Of a stretch of DNA of 64,000 nucleotides, positions 26,436-35,777 are shown piece by piece. Position numbers and translations under genes: made by a program. Each line of letters opens with the position of its first letter. The stretch's first letter is position 1. The notes under the pieces were generated by a model. It was not told where the DNA came from, did no database searches, and saw only the letters and a list, made by a program, of their open reading frames with translations. Source of the DNA: Sphingobacterium athyrii (GTDB taxonomy: Bacteria > Bacteroidota > Bacteroidia > Sphingobacteriales > Sphingobacteriaceae); assembly GCF_003071065.1 (NCBI RefSeq), contig NZ_QCXX01000001.1, forward strand, positions 496,001 to 560,000, in the 5' to 3' direction.

Positions 26436-27647
26436 CTAGCTTCCAAAGCTGATATAATACAAGGGCGTATCGCCTGGGTGATTCTTGACACGGTCAAGCC
26501 CTTCAAAGAATATGTGATCGCCCAATTCCTTGCCTATCAATTGTTTCTCCATTTGATACAATAGATCCAGTGCGGTAAAATTCTTCTCATTGGATGCGCG
26601 TAAGCGGGCACAGATCTCCACTTGGTAGTATCCGCTGTCTTCGTTGTCCTCATCAAAAGCCTCTTCTTCATCATCCAATAGTGTTTCATTTGGATTCAAA
26701 TCTTCCATATCCTTGATCCAACACATATAACACAGCTCTATTTCGGGAGCATCCACCACAATTTCATTGGCGTCCCATTGCGCCTGATCAGCTAAAATAT
26801 CACGTTGATACGCCGCAACATCGGCATCAAATTCCTGGGAACTCTGATACGATTTGGCCTGAAATGTCCAAGCAATAGCCGACAGCACACGATCTTGGAC
26901 TGACTGAGTGTTCCAATCTATATTATTCCAAGGGCTGCCTATTTTTTCCCTTAAATAGCCAATATATCTTTTCAAATAAGATTTCCCGATTTTATTGTTC
27001 AGCCCAACATAATGTTCTCCTTCTAAAAATTTTTCGGAGAATGAGTGCCAATCTTTAAAATGCAATCTTGCGTAAGAAGAAAGGTTTTTCAGTATATCCA
27101 AAGCGGCTGATTTTGGCAGATACCCTACATCAGTTGCAGCAGTCGTGATATGACTGCTAACAGTAATGACAAGTGCATCCACACCAGGTTTGCCAATATC
27201 CCAGTTTTCGCTGTCGATTTGATTTTCCCGCCCCTCCAGGACGGTCCCCCCTGTCTTAATTCCGAGCAAGTTAAAATATGCCGCTAATAGCTGCAGGCAG
27301 CTTTCGGTATCTGCAATAGCGAAGTCTCTGTTCAATAGTTTCGCCAGTTCGTCACGGTACTCTGCCTGTTTAGGATAAGTCCCGAACTGATAGAGATGAA
27401 CCGGATAAGTTCTATCGTCCCCAGCACTGCCAAATACGGTAAACCAATCGCCAAAGACGATAACGCGGAATGCCGCTCCCAATGCCGTACCAAATTGCTC
27501 TTCATAAGAAATATCTTTCAACATATCCTTACTGTTAATTTGCTGTTTTTTGGCTTTATCCAATTCCGCTTCCTGTGCGAGTTCCTCCCGCGCTTCTTTT
27601 ACTCCCTCTTTGGCTGCACTCAATAATTCTTTGAAAAATTTAAACAT
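26436..27647 (-). CDS. DUF1266-like protein
   Basis: A 403-residue soluble protein. It opens with an amphipathic, Glu/Lys-rich helix (about 1-37). The central region carries the DUF1266 pattern: DIGKPGVDALVITVSSHITT, then GYLPKSAALDIL, then FKDWHSFSEKFLEGEHYVGL, where the SW/DW-x-SF and G-x-h elements align to the family from memory. A very acidic segment (DDEEEAFDEDNEDSG) lies near residue 335. The C-terminus ends in a short beta segment. DUF1266 proteins are uncharacterised and sometimes sit near toxin or immunity genes, but no such gene is adjacent here. It is transcribed alone. Confidence 0.6.
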   Translation of the reverse strand: MFKFFKELLSAAKEGVKEAREELAQEAELDKAKKQQINSKDMLKDISYEEQFGTALGAAFRVIVFGDWFTVFGSAGDDRTYPVHLYQFGTYPKQAEYRDELAKLLNRDFAIADTESCLQLLAAYFNLLGIKTGGTVLEGRENQIDSENWDIGKPGVDALVITVSSHITTAATDVGYLPKSAALDILKNLSSYARLHFKDWHSFSEKFLEGEHYVGLNNKIGKSYLKRYIGYLREKIGSPWNNIDWNTQSVQDRVLSAIAWTFQAKSYQSSQEFDADVAAYQRDILADQAQWDANEIVVDAPEIELCYMCWIKDMEDLNPNETLLDDEEEAFDEDNEDSGYYQVEICARLRASNEKNFTALDLLYQMEKQLIGKELGDHIFFEGLDRVKNHPGDTPLYYISFGS

Positions 27648-28181
27648 AGTTTTATAATATTATTTTTAGCTAATGATTCCTATTTAAATTTTATCGCAGC
27701 CCCAAAAGACTCCCACAGTGAGTTTAACTACTCATTATCACCTTTATGAGCTTAAGATTTCAATTTACTGCTGTAAATCTGGAAATAAATATTTACTTTT
27801 TATCTTGAAATCCATATTAGTTTGAAGTTCCACTATATTTGTAGTCGAATACTTTATATTTGATTGAAGATAAATGGAATAAATAGAATCATTATCGAAG
27901 TTAAGTCGATGAAGAGGAAAACAGGAATAACTGTATTAAAAGATCTAATTACACCTTCCGTTTTTAAAAAAGTACTTACATTTAAACGGAATGGACTAAT
28001 CAAAAGCAGCGGCACTGTAGACTCAAAAATACATTTCATTAAAAAGGGCAGTATATTTCGGCTCTTTTGGAAAAGATGGATAACGATATTTCAACTATGT
28101 AAATAATTTGAAGATATCCAGTATCGCTGCAAGTATATTTAGCACATGTTTCATAGGACGAATTGCACAATTATTAGGCCA
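27648..28181. other. 534-base region with no well-supported gene
   Basis: The stretch is AT-rich. It contains two perfect TAnnTTTG promoter -7 elements on the plus strand (TATATTTG at 27833-27840 and 27854-27861). They precede a small basic reading frame listed separately. No structured RNA or repeat was recognised. Confidence 0.4.
27909..28106 (+). CDS. Possible small basic protein
   Basis: A 65-residue frame starting at ATG 27909 (MKRKTGITVLKDLITPSVFK) and ending in a Trp/Phe-rich tail (FRLFWKRWITIFQLCK). It is strongly basic, lies behind two TAnnTTTG-like -7 elements, and the region has no competing gene. Its composition is only moderately protein-like, so it could be a random frame. No family is recognised. 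Confidence 0.25.
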   Translation: MKRKTGITVLKDLITPSVFKKVLTFKRNGLIKSSGTVDSKIHFIKKGSIFRLFWKRWITIFQLCK

Positions 28182-28538
28182 TTAAAAGGAGCGTGATGTA
28201 AAGAGGTCGATGACGCTATCCAATGGACGTCCGATAACCGCTTTACCGTCTTTAATAACGATAGGCCGTTCAATCAATATTGGATTTTGCAGCATCACCT
28301 CAACCCACTCCTCATCTGTCAATTGAAGATGTCGAAATTTCTCGAGAAATAAGGCTTCGTTCTTTCGAATAAGCGCTAATGGCTTAAGTCCGAGTTGTGA
28401 CAATATTTCAATGAGCTCCGCTTTACTGGGCACTTCTTCGAGATACTCTTGTACCTCCAGATCTATGCTATGCTGTTGCAAAAAATCCAGCGCTGCGCAG
28501 CTCTTGCTACATTGTTTATTATGGTATATTTTAATCAT
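28182..28538 (-). CDS. ArsC/Spx-family arsenate reductase-like protein
   Basis: A 118-residue thioredoxin-fold protein of the ArsC (YfgD/YffB) family. The active-site region is NKQCSKSC with Cys10, and the C-terminal NPILIERPIVIKDGKAVIGR supplies the conserved Arg residues of glutaredoxin-coupled arsenate reductases. The length matches the family. No other ars gene is nearby, so arsenate reduction is possible but not certain. Some members are general redox proteins. It is monocistronic. Confidence 0.88.
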   Translation of the reverse strand: MIKIYHNKQCSKSCAALDFLQQHSIDLEVQEYLEEVPSKAELIEILSQLGLKPLALIRKNEALFLEKFRHLQLTDEEWVEVMLQNPILIERPIVIKDGKAVIGRPLDSVIDLFTSRSF

Positions 28539-28896
28539 GGTAGCTTGCTGTTGGCCCTCATTTGTTTTCAGAAAAAGATGTTAACATTCCAAAGTATCTT
28601 CGATCTCGAGAAAATGCTGGGGCAATAAGGATCGTTACCCCTCTCTTAATCAAACTAGAACACTTACCCCGTGATAGTAGATGTGTTGACCTAACAAAAG
28701 ATCCTCTAGCTGTACAATAATACAAAAAAAGATAAATGGTAAACAATAAAATTGAAACTGTATTGGGGGGTAACGGTAAGTGTGGCCGTCTATCTCCATA
28801 CTTATCTGAGATACAAAGGAATTATCATCCATACGGAGTAAAAAATTGAACTGTAAATGACCATGGATTGTAAAACGAATTTTATAATTTAGTACT
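28539..28896. other. Divergent intergenic region
   Basis: This 358-base gap between the divergent ArsC-like (minus) and AraC-type (plus) genes presumably holds both promoters. I see no further gene, hairpin or repeat with support. Confidence 0.45.
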
Positions 28897-29805
28897 ATGA
28901 ACTCAGCTGAAAGCGTAACAGATTTCTACAAAAGGCAACCGGGCTTTGCAAACTTAGATTTACCGCTCAATAATACAGGTATAGGGCATTTCAATGTATT
29001 TAGCAGAGAATCCTGTACGTTGGTCTCCCCCTATAATCGTCGTGATTTTTATAAAACATCACTGATTATAGGCCGCGGCAAATTATATTACGCTGATAAA
29101 TGGATACAGATCGACCGCCCTGCCATGTTGTTTGCCAATCCGGTCGTACCTTACGCTTGGGAACCGGAGTCAGCAGCACAATCTGGATGGTATTGCGTCT
29201 TTACAGAAGAGTTTATCCAGCATAGTGAACGCATAGAGAGTTTAAAGGATTCTCCTCTTTTCAAAATAGGGAGCAACCCTATTTACTTTCCAAATGCGGA
29301 ACAACTGGATGAAATCTCAACAATTTTCAAAAAAATGATGTCGGAGATGAATTCAGACTATGCCCATAAAGATGATATCCTGCGCAGCTATCTGCATTTA
29401 TTGATCCATGAAACAATGAAATCGAACCCTGCTCAGGAATTTGGTTCATATACCAACGCATCTACCCGGGTATCCAGCCTTTTTTTGGAACTTTTAGAAC
29501 GCCAGTTTCCAGTGAATACAGTTCATACAGGTCTGCAATTGAAAAGTCCGGGCGATTATGCCCACGCTCTTTCAGTACATATCAATCACCTCAACCGTTC
29601 GGTTAAGGAAACAACAGGTAAAACGACTAGTGCACATATCGCCGGCCGTATTGCCCAGGAAGCCCGGGCGTTGCTTTTACATACAAATTGGAATATCTCG
29701 GATATTGCCTATAGTTTAGGCTTTGAATACCCCTCTTACTTTACAAATTTTTTCAGAAAACATACTGGAATGTCACCAAACCAATTGCGGACAACAACTG
29801 TTTGA
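28897..29805 (+). CDS. AraC-family transcriptional regulator
   Basis: A 302-residue regulator. The N-terminal half (about 1-170) is a cupin-like ligand or dimer domain. The C-terminal AraC DNA-binding domain (about 200-298) has both helix-turn-helices: INHLNRSVKETTGKTTSAHI, then NISDIAYSLGFEYPSYFTNF followed by FRKHTGMSPNQLR. The aldo/keto reductase gene starts 82 bases downstream on the same strand, so this regulator probably controls it. The effector is unknown. Confidence 0.92.
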   Translation: MNSAESVTDFYKRQPGFANLDLPLNNTGIGHFNVFSRESCTLVSPYNRRDFYKTSLIIGRGKLYYADKWIQIDRPAMLFANPVVPYAWEPESAAQSGWYCVFTEEFIQHSERIESLKDSPLFKIGSNPIYFPNAEQLDEISTIFKKMMSEMNSDYAHKDDILRSYLHLLIHETMKSNPAQEFGSYTNASTRVSSLFLELLERQFPVNTVHTGLQLKSPGDYAHALSVHINHLNRSVKETTGKTTSAHIAGRIAQEARALLLHTNWNISDIAYSLGFEYPSYFTNFFRKHTGMSPNQLRTTTV

Positions 29806-29887
29806 ATAGTATAATTATCTGTTTGATTGTCTTAAGTAAGGCACGGGATACCTTCATTACTTTTGTATTGAACAAAATATAACAGTC

Positions 29888-30889
29888 ATGAAATATAGAA
29901 ATCTTGGAACAACAAACGAACAGTTATCTGCTATTGGATTGGGTTGTATGGGAATGAGTTTTGCCTATGGACCCACTGACGAAAAAGAGAGTATCGCCAC
30001 GCTTGAAAAAGCATTGGATCTCGGTGTAAATTTCTGGGATACAGCGGACATGTACGGTAATGGCGCCAACGAAGAATTAATTTCAAAAGTTCTCGTTCCC
30101 AATCGGGATAAAGTATTTATTGCGACCAAATTTGGCTTTCGCTTTAAAGATGGAACCGCTGGGCCGAGCGGTACTGCAAATACTTACTTTGACGGTTCGC
30201 CAGCTTGGATAAAGATAGCTGTAGAAAATAGCCTAAGACGCCTTCGCATCGATACCATAGACTTGTATTATGCTCATCGGGTAGACCCGAACGTACCTAT
30301 CGAAGATACTGTGGGTGCAATGGCGGAATTAGTAAAGGAAGGCAAAGTGAGGTACCTGGGACTAAGCGAAGCATCACCGGCTTCGATTATCAAAGCCAAT
30401 GCCGTCCATCCTATTGCAGCGCTACAGAGTGAGTATTCTCTACTAACACGCGATGTGGAAAAAGAAATTCTGCAGACTGTACGTAATCTGGGTATTAGCT
30501 TGGTTCCTTATTCGCCATTGGCCCGAGGTTTATTTTCCAACACCTTAAATTTAGATAGTCTGTCAGCAGATGATTTTAGAAGAACACTTCCCCGCAATCA
30601 GGGCGAACATGCAGTGAATAATGCGCGATTAATCGCTGAGTTTGCATTATTGGCCCAAGATAAACAATGCTCACCGATACAATTGGCACTGGCTTGGGTA
30701 CTCGCTCAGGGAAATGACATTATTCCGATTCCGGGGACAAAAAAAAGAAAGTACCTGGAAGAAAATGCAGGCGCCATCGATGTACAATTGTCTGATTCGG
30801 ATTTAAATACCATCGAAGATATACTCCGGAAATACCCGAACGTAGGTGCACGTTATAGTGATGGCGCCATGGCACTGGTCAATAACTAA
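29888..30889 (+). CDS. Aldo/keto reductase (AKR13-like)
   Basis: A 333-residue NADPH-dependent oxidoreductase with the TIM-barrel pattern of the family. The catalytic tetrad is visible: Asp and Tyr in [11 protein letters not shown], Lys in FIATKFGF and His in [10 protein letters not shown]. The NADP-binding end [18 protein letters not shown] is conserved. It follows an AraC regulator gene. A TAnnTTTG element (TACTTTTG at 29858-29865) suggests its own promoter. The physiological aldehyde or ketone substrate is unknown. Confidence 0.93.
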   Translation: MKYRNLGTTNEQLSAIGLGCMGMSFAYGPTDEKESIATLEKALDLGVNFWDTADMYGNGANEELISKVLVPNRDKVFIATKFGFRFKDGTAGPSGTANTYFDGSPAWIKIAVENSLRRLRIDTIDLYYAHRVDPNVPIEDTVGAMAELVKEGKVRYLGLSEASPASIIKANAVHPIAALQSEYSLLTRDVEKEILQTVRNLGISLVPYSPLARGLFSNTLNLDSLSADDFRRTLPRNQGEHAVNNARLIAEFALLAQDKQCSPIQLALAWVLAQGNDIIPIPGTKKRKYLEENAGAIDVQLSDSDLNTIEDILRKYPNVGARYSDGAMALVNN

Positions 30890-30906
30890 TAGCCGATCTT
30901 TAACGC

Positions 30907-30954
30907 ATACGGAGTATTACAGGTAGTTTCCGGGCACTACCTAATACTCCGTAT
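30907..30954 (+). terminator. Long terminator hairpin after the aldo/keto reductase gene
   Basis: ATACGGAGTATT + AGGTAGT pairs with ACTACCTAATACTCCGTAT, a 19-bp stem interrupted by a two-base bulge, followed by TTGCTTTAT. It separates the reductase from the convergent kinase gene. Confidence 0.75.
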
Positions 30955-31063
30955 TTGCTTTATCAAATTTGTCTTTGAAATCATTTTACAGACAATAAAA
31001 CTACAGCTGGTAAGTCAATCCGTATAATGAAGCCTTTTTATTGAAAATTCCCCATACTATTCG

Positions 31064-32803
31064 TTATGGATTATTTGAACCGCGTGCTCTCAATAAAAAG
31101 TAAAACGAACTTCCTGCACCGTATTCACTCTTTACCCCTATTACACCACCCTGCGCCTCAATAAATTCTTTACTGATACTCAACCCCAGCCCAGTTCCCC
31201 CCTTTTTGGATCCCGGAACACGAAAATAACGTTCGAAGATCTTGTCTAAGTATTTAGGTTCAATACCTTGTCCATGGTCGGTGACCGAAAACCGGATCGC
31301 CGATTCAATTTTTTCAACGCGGATCTGAATACTGGCATCTTCATAGGAATAGCGTACGGCATTGGATAGAAAATTTGTCAATACCCAAGCTGTTTTTTCA
31401 TTGTCCGCTACAACCGTATTTATGGTGGGATCTATTTCCAAAACAAATTTTACCCGCTTTTGATCTGCCGCAAACTGATTTGCCATCACGGCATAGTCAA
31501 TAATAGGCCTTACATCAGTTGTATGTAAACTGATCTGAATAGCGCCACTCTCCACTTGAGTCATGTTCAGTAGTTCCCCGGTGATCTTAAGCAAGCGGTC
31601 AGAATCATCTTTTATCCCTTTGAGCAGTCCGACCTGTTCAGGGTTGAGATGCCCGATCTGTTCATTTTCCAATAGCTGGATTCCCATTTGAATCGCAGCG
31701 ATGGGCGTTTTAAATTCATGCGAAACCGTACCAATAAAATTTGTCTTTGCCAGGTCAAGTTCTTTGAAAGTAGTGATATTTTTTAAGATCACCACCTGGC
31801 CGATAAACGTTGGATTAGCTTCGCCCGTCGGTAATACATTGATATCTATAATATCCTTTTCAAAATAGCTTTCCCTTTCATTTGCATAAATTTTAATGGG
31901 GCGTTTTTCCCGTTTATCCGGCGGAAGTGCAAGATCTTTAAAAATATCCCTTATCAGATCATTTTCATTGGCAACGAGCGGCGCAAACCTTCCGACCAGC
32001 TGCTCCTTTTTCAAGGTTGTGATATTGATCGCTTCTTCGTTTGCGAAAATAACCTGTCCATGTTCATCAATTCCAATAACGGGATCATGCATGTTGTCAA
32101 TCAGGGCCTCAATGCGTTTCTTCTCTTTTAAGATCTTTTCCAGCTTACTTTCCGAATACTCCTCAAGTTTTTCTGCCATTGTGTTGAAAGACCTGACCAA
32201 TTCCCCAAATTCTCCCGTGCTCTGTAGATGCAAGCGTTCCTTATAGTTCTGACCCGCAATCTGTCTAATACTCCCCGTCAGTTTAGCAATTGGATCAGCA
32301 ATATTAGATGGCAGATTGACAAGCAATATAAAAGCAATAATAAAACAAAGTGCCCCGGCAAATGAAATGATCAGGATAGCCTGTTCAGCAGTACGATCCG
32401 CTACAAGGCTTTTATCTGAAATAGCCCCCATATTTTGCTGCATCAGCTGAGTGATATCCTTCCTGATCGTCGATATGACCATCATATTCTGCGGATTACT
32501 TTTAAGCTGCCCAAAATGCTTAACAATAGCGTCCGTGGTCTGTTGTTCTCCAGGTTCAGTAACATTCTTCCGTTGCTGATTCAGATTGTTTTCAAAACTA
32601 GAAAGCGCATCGTTTTTTTTGGGGACATCCTCCAGCGCCAATAGCATATTCTTTGCGTAAAGCAATGTATTATAATTGGCTTTCAATATATTTCCGGTAT
32701 CTTTCTTTAACCTATACACATACCAACCGCTCAATGTAGCAAGCAGGAAAATCATGAGAAACAGGGAGCCTACTCCAAAAGTAAGTTTCGTTTTTATTTT
32801 CAT
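31064..32803 (-). CDS. HAMP/PAS sensor histidine kinase of the kdp locus
   Basis: A 579-residue inner-membrane kinase. Helices lie at about 8-30 and 145-168, with a four-helix-bundle-type sensor between. A HAMP domain (about 168-222), a PAS domain (about 230-345), a HisKA domain with GTVSHEFKTPIAAIQ and an HATPase_c domain with TNFLSNAVRYS and GGTGLGLSISKEF follow in order. It lies 56 bases after the soluble KdpD gene and so replaces the kinase half of classic KdpD. No response regulator is encoded in the locus, so its partner must be elsewhere. It is the last gene of the long minus-strand kdp cluster. Confidence 0.92.
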   Translation of the reverse strand: MKIKTKLTFGVGSLFLMIFLLATLSGWYVYRLKKDTGNILKANYNTLLYAKNMLLALEDVPKKNDALSSFENNLNQQRKNVTEPGEQQTTDAIVKHFGQLKSNPQNMMVISTIRKDITQLMQQNMGAISDKSLVADRTAEQAILIISFAGALCFIIAFILLVNLPSNIADPIAKLTGSIRQIAGQNYKERLHLQSTGEFGELVRSFNTMAEKLEEYSESKLEKILKEKKRIEALIDNMHDPVIGIDEHGQVIFANEEAINITTLKKEQLVGRFAPLVANENDLIRDIFKDLALPPDKREKRPIKIYANERESYFEKDIIDINVLPTGEANPTFIGQVVILKNITTFKELDLAKTNFIGTVSHEFKTPIAAIQMGIQLLENEQIGHLNPEQVGLLKGIKDDSDRLLKITGELLNMTQVESGAIQISLHTTDVRPIIDYAVMANQFAADQKRVKFVLEIDPTINTVVADNEKTAWVLTNFLSNAVRYSYEDASIQIRVEKIESAIRFSVTDHGQGIEPKYLDKIFERYFRVPGSKKGGTGLGLSISKEFIEAQGGVIGVKSEYGAGSSFYFLLRARGSNNP

Positions 32804-32859
32804 CGTTGTTTGTCAATTAACTTATATTCATGATATCATATACACTATATATCATTATT

Positions 32860-33981
32860 TTAAGACAATATAATGAGGTCAATATCCTTCTTTGACAATT
32901 GCGCCAAAAGTCTACGGAATGTGTCGGTTGACAGTAGAATTCTAAACAGGGACAGTCTGGGTTTTCCGATACACACCGTCGTAATATGTCGCTGTTCACA
33001 TAAGGTTAATATTTCATCTGCGACACTACGAGCTTCAATCTTTACAATTTCTCCGCCCAATTCTGTTGCCAATTTAAAATTATTGATTAAATGCCGCTGC
33101 TTGTTGAGAGCTATCCTATCAGCGCGTTCTGCAGGCACCTGAACATACAATACCAGCCAGCTACTGTTATAATAACCAGCCAGACGAGCGGTCTTTCGGA
33201 TTACATTTTTAGCTTTGATTTCGTTGGAACTGATACAGGCAAGGAAGCGTTCTTTGCGTACCCATCGCTGTGGCTGGACTTCTATTTCTACTTTACGCTG
33301 CACCTGCGAGGCCACTTCCTTTAATGCCATTTCCCGCAACTGAAGAATATGCTCGCTCTTGAAGAAATTCTGTAATGCCGCCTGAATTTTTGAAGACTCG
33401 TAGATTTTACCTTCCTTTAAACGGGTGATAAGTTCTTCCGCAGTAAGGTCTATATTGACAACCTCATCAGCCGAATCCACCACGCTATCCGGTACACGCT
33501 CTTTCACTTCCACTCCCGTAATCGCCTTTACCTCCTCATTTAGGCTCTCAATGTGTTGAATATTGACAGCACTGATTACATTTATACCAGCATCGAGAAT
33601 CTCAAGAACGTCCTGCCAACGTTTCGTGTTTTTACTTCCCTCAATATTTGTATGTGCCAGTTCATCAATAATGACCACTTCGGGATGAATGTTCAGCACA
33701 GCATTTACATCGAGTTCCTCCAATTGTTTTCCCTTGTAGAAAAGGTTGCGCCTTGCAATAAATGGAATTCCCTCCAGCAACTCGTGTGTCTCCTTTCGAT
33801 TATGTGTTTCGATGTAACCAATGCGTACGTCAATCCCGCTATGCAGTAGGTTATGCGCATCCTGCAACATACGATAGGTTTTCCCCACACCGGCACTCAT
33901 ACCGATATAGAGTTTGAATCTACCCCGTCTGGATTTCTTGATCAGATCCAGAAAATGTTCCGCGTTTTTTCTTTCTTCCAT
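32860..33981 (-). CDS. kdpD: Soluble KdpD sensor protein (KdpD N-terminal plus Usp domain only)
   Basis: A 373-residue protein holding only the cytoplasmic input half of KdpD. The KdpD domain (about 18-228) has Walker A GMSAGVGKT (27-35) and a Walker-B-like VVIIDELAHTN. A universal-stress-protein domain (about 245-373) follows. The membrane domain and kinase of the 900-residue enterobacterial KdpD are missing; a separate HAMP/PAS kinase follows. This split is typical of Bacteroidota, from family knowledge. In KdpD the N-domain and Usp domain sense cytoplasmic signals such as K+ or cyclic dinucleotides; the ligand here is not known. Confidence 0.93.
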   Translation of the reverse strand: MEERKNAEHFLDLIKKSRRGRFKLYIGMSAGVGKTYRMLQDAHNLLHSGIDVRIGYIETHNRKETHELLEGIPFIARRNLFYKGKQLEELDVNAVLNIHPEVVIIDELAHTNIEGSKNTKRWQDVLEILDAGINVISAVNIQHIESLNEEVKAITGVEVKERVPDSVVDSADEVVNIDLTAEELITRLKEGKIYESSKIQAALQNFFKSEHILQLREMALKEVASQVQRKVEIEVQPQRWVRKERFLACISSNEIKAKNVIRKTARLAGYYNSSWLVLYVQVPAERADRIALNKQRHLINNFKLATELGGEIVKIEARSVADEILTLCEQRHITTVCIGKPRLSLFRILLSTDTFRRLLAQLSKKDIDLIILS

Positions 33982-34001
33982 TTTTTGCGTGTCATTTCGC
34001 T

Positions 34002-34037
34002 AACCTTGCTGTTGAATCAACGTACAACAGCAAGGTT
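34002..34037. terminator. 13-bp intercistronic hairpin between porin and kdpD
   Basis: AACCTTGCTGTTG pairs perfectly with CAACAGCAAGGTT around a ten-base loop. The T-rich run lies on the plus-strand side, not on the side expected for minus-strand transcripts. It may therefore act as an mRNA-processing or attenuating hairpin between the structural and sensor genes, or as a terminator for antisense transcription. Confidence 0.5.
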
Positions 34038-34046
34038 TGTTTTTAA

Positions 34047-35135
34047 TTAAAAACTAACAGCAAGCGCCATCACGGCAGTTGTGCTATTTTTTACCAGATT
34101 ATTTTTCCGGTCGAGGAAAATTGCGTCCTTATTTGTCAGATTACGTAATTCCATCCGCCAAAGTACATTCGGGAGGATGGAATAATCAGCATTGAGTGAA
34201 TAGCCCAATGTCTGGAAACCATTTTTCGCTTCAGTAGAAATAATGACTCCTTTTTTATCCTGATAATATTCGCCCCTAGCGGTAAGACTAAATTTATCCG
34301 AACCTATATAACGGGCAATCAGCACCGGAGTATACCATACATTATAGCTGCCGCTTCCTTTTTCCTTTTGCTCTGCCCCAATGTCAAAACCGACTGTAAA
34401 GCCAAACTGTCTATTGAGCTGATAAATGGCATATAAATTATGAAAATAGCGCATCTGTCTGACACTATCGGCTTTGTCACTACCAATAAAAGATCCACTG
34501 TTGATGGTTAAATTATCGGTTGGCTTATAGACAAGCTGATGTCCAAAGGCAGGCAAACTATTGCCATCGACTCGCTGTATACGTTGCCAACCGTTTAGCA
34601 CAAGCCCGCTAAGAAATAATTTCCCTGATGCGGACGTGTATGATATTTTCGCGCCTGTTTCAAAATATGGCGAATTATCGGCAAAAAGACTCCTTGTCAA
34701 TGTCCAGTTATCTTTTCCGATGGCACTTTCGAATCCCAAATGGGAGGAAAAAATACCGGCATCGATCCATAAATTGTGTTTTTTTGAAATGCGTACACCG
34801 ACATTGGCCTCATAAATGTTCTTTAATACGCCCGGCTCAGCCGCGTAATTGGCGTTCATGTAGGTACCTGTTGCCAAGGCGACATTAGCTCGCGTATTTT
34901 CAGTACCATAAGTTGCTTTTAACAATGCCATATTAATATTTACTTCATTATTTCTGTTGTGGCTGTAAACAAAAGCAGGGCGTGTGTTGGCAATTGGATT
35001 ATTAAAATCACGCATATAATAGGCCTCAACATACCCACTGAATGAAACTGTCTTATTTTTTGTTGTATCTTCCTGGGCAAATATGGATATCGTCGACCCG
35101 AACATAAGGCAGGTCAACAGGATTATTTTCTTCAT
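34047..35135 (-). CDS. BBP2/OmpL-like outer-membrane beta-barrel porin
   Basis: A 362-residue protein with a signal peptide (about 1-20, ending in IFAQ) and a beta-barrel of alternating strands. The start FSGYVEAYYMRDFNNP, RPAFVYSHNRNNEVN and the later repeated strand pattern match the putative beta-barrel porin-2 family. The C-terminal residue is Phe, as expected for an outer-membrane barrel. It lies between kdpC and kdpD on the same strand, so it is probably co-expressed with the potassium pump and may provide outer-membrane permeability under K+ limitation. This link is an inference from position. Confidence 0.88.
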   Translation of the reverse strand: MKKIILLTCLMFGSTISIFAQEDTTKNKTVSFSGYVEAYYMRDFNNPIANTRPAFVYSHNRNNEVNINMALLKATYGTENTRANVALATGTYMNANYAAEPGVLKNIYEANVGVRISKKHNLWIDAGIFSSHLGFESAIGKDNWTLTRSLFADNSPYFETGAKISYTSASGKLFLSGLVLNGWQRIQRVDGNSLPAFGHQLVYKPTDNLTINSGSFIGSDKADSVRQMRYFHNLYAIYQLNRQFGFTVGFDIGAEQKEKGSGSYNVWYTPVLIARYIGSDKFSLTARGEYYQDKKGVIISTEAKNGFQTLGYSLNADYSILPNVLWRMELRNLTNKDAIFLDRKNNLVKNSTTAVMALAVSF

Positions 35136-35190
35136 CTATTTAATTATTTTATCGTCTTTTATGATCTTCGTATCGCCAGACTTTTTGCAT

Positions 35191-35757
35191 TTATTTTTCA
35201 GTCATCTGATCCAAGGCAATATTCAATTCAAGTACATTTATTTTTTCTGGCCCGAACATACCCCAAAGTGGCTTTTGCACATGTGCATCCACTAAGGACT
35301 GTACACTATTTGCATCTATGGCTCTTGCTTTGGCTATACGCGCCACCTGTACTTTTGCTGCTGCCACGGATATATCGGGATCCAGTCCACTACCGCTTGC
35401 TGTGACAAGGTCTACAGGGACCTGCGCTTTTGATACCTCCGGATTTTTTTTCAAAAAGGTATCAATACGTGCTTTTACCTCTGTCAGGTATTCAGGATTG
35501 GAAGGGCCCTTGTTGCTTCCCCCCGATCCTGCAGCATTGTATGCCACGGCTGATGGTCGGGACCAGAAATAGGTTTCGTCGGTAAAAGACTGACCGATAT
35601 TTTTATAATAATTCTGATTATGATAGCTTATAACCGCCCCTTTTCCATGATTGGGTGCCAGCTGTGCGATCGCCCAGACAACAGCTGGATAAATGACAGC
35701 GAGAAGTACCAAGAGCGCCACGGTAATCTTGATAGCTGGATAGATATGTGTTTTCAT
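35191..35757 (-). CDS. kdpC: Potassium-transporting ATPase subunit C
   Basis: A 188-residue subunit that stabilises the KdpFABC complex. One N-terminal membrane helix (about 10-33) is followed by the conserved external domain: YFWSRPSAVAYNAAGSGGSN, VDLVTASGSGLDPDIS and QVARIAKAR, all KdpC signatures. The gene starts 20 bases after kdpB. It is complete and normal in length. Confidence 0.97.
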   Translation of the reverse strand: MKTHIYPAIKITVALLVLLAVIYPAVVWAIAQLAPNHGKGAVISYHNQNYYKNIGQSFTDETYFWSRPSAVAYNAAGSGGSNKGPSNPEYLTEVKARIDTFLKKNPEVSKAQVPVDLVTASGSGLDPDISVAAAKVQVARIAKARAIDANSVQSLVDAHVQKPLWGMFGPEKINVLELNIALDQMTEK

Positions 35758-35777
35758 TTTATTTTTATTAAAAGATG

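Noticed and set aside
23771..27647. A defence-island interpretation of the helicase neighbourhood.
   Set aside because: The neighbours (small helical proteins, GNAT, lipoproteins, DUF1266-like protein) are not recognised defence genes, and there is no integrase or other mobility signal.
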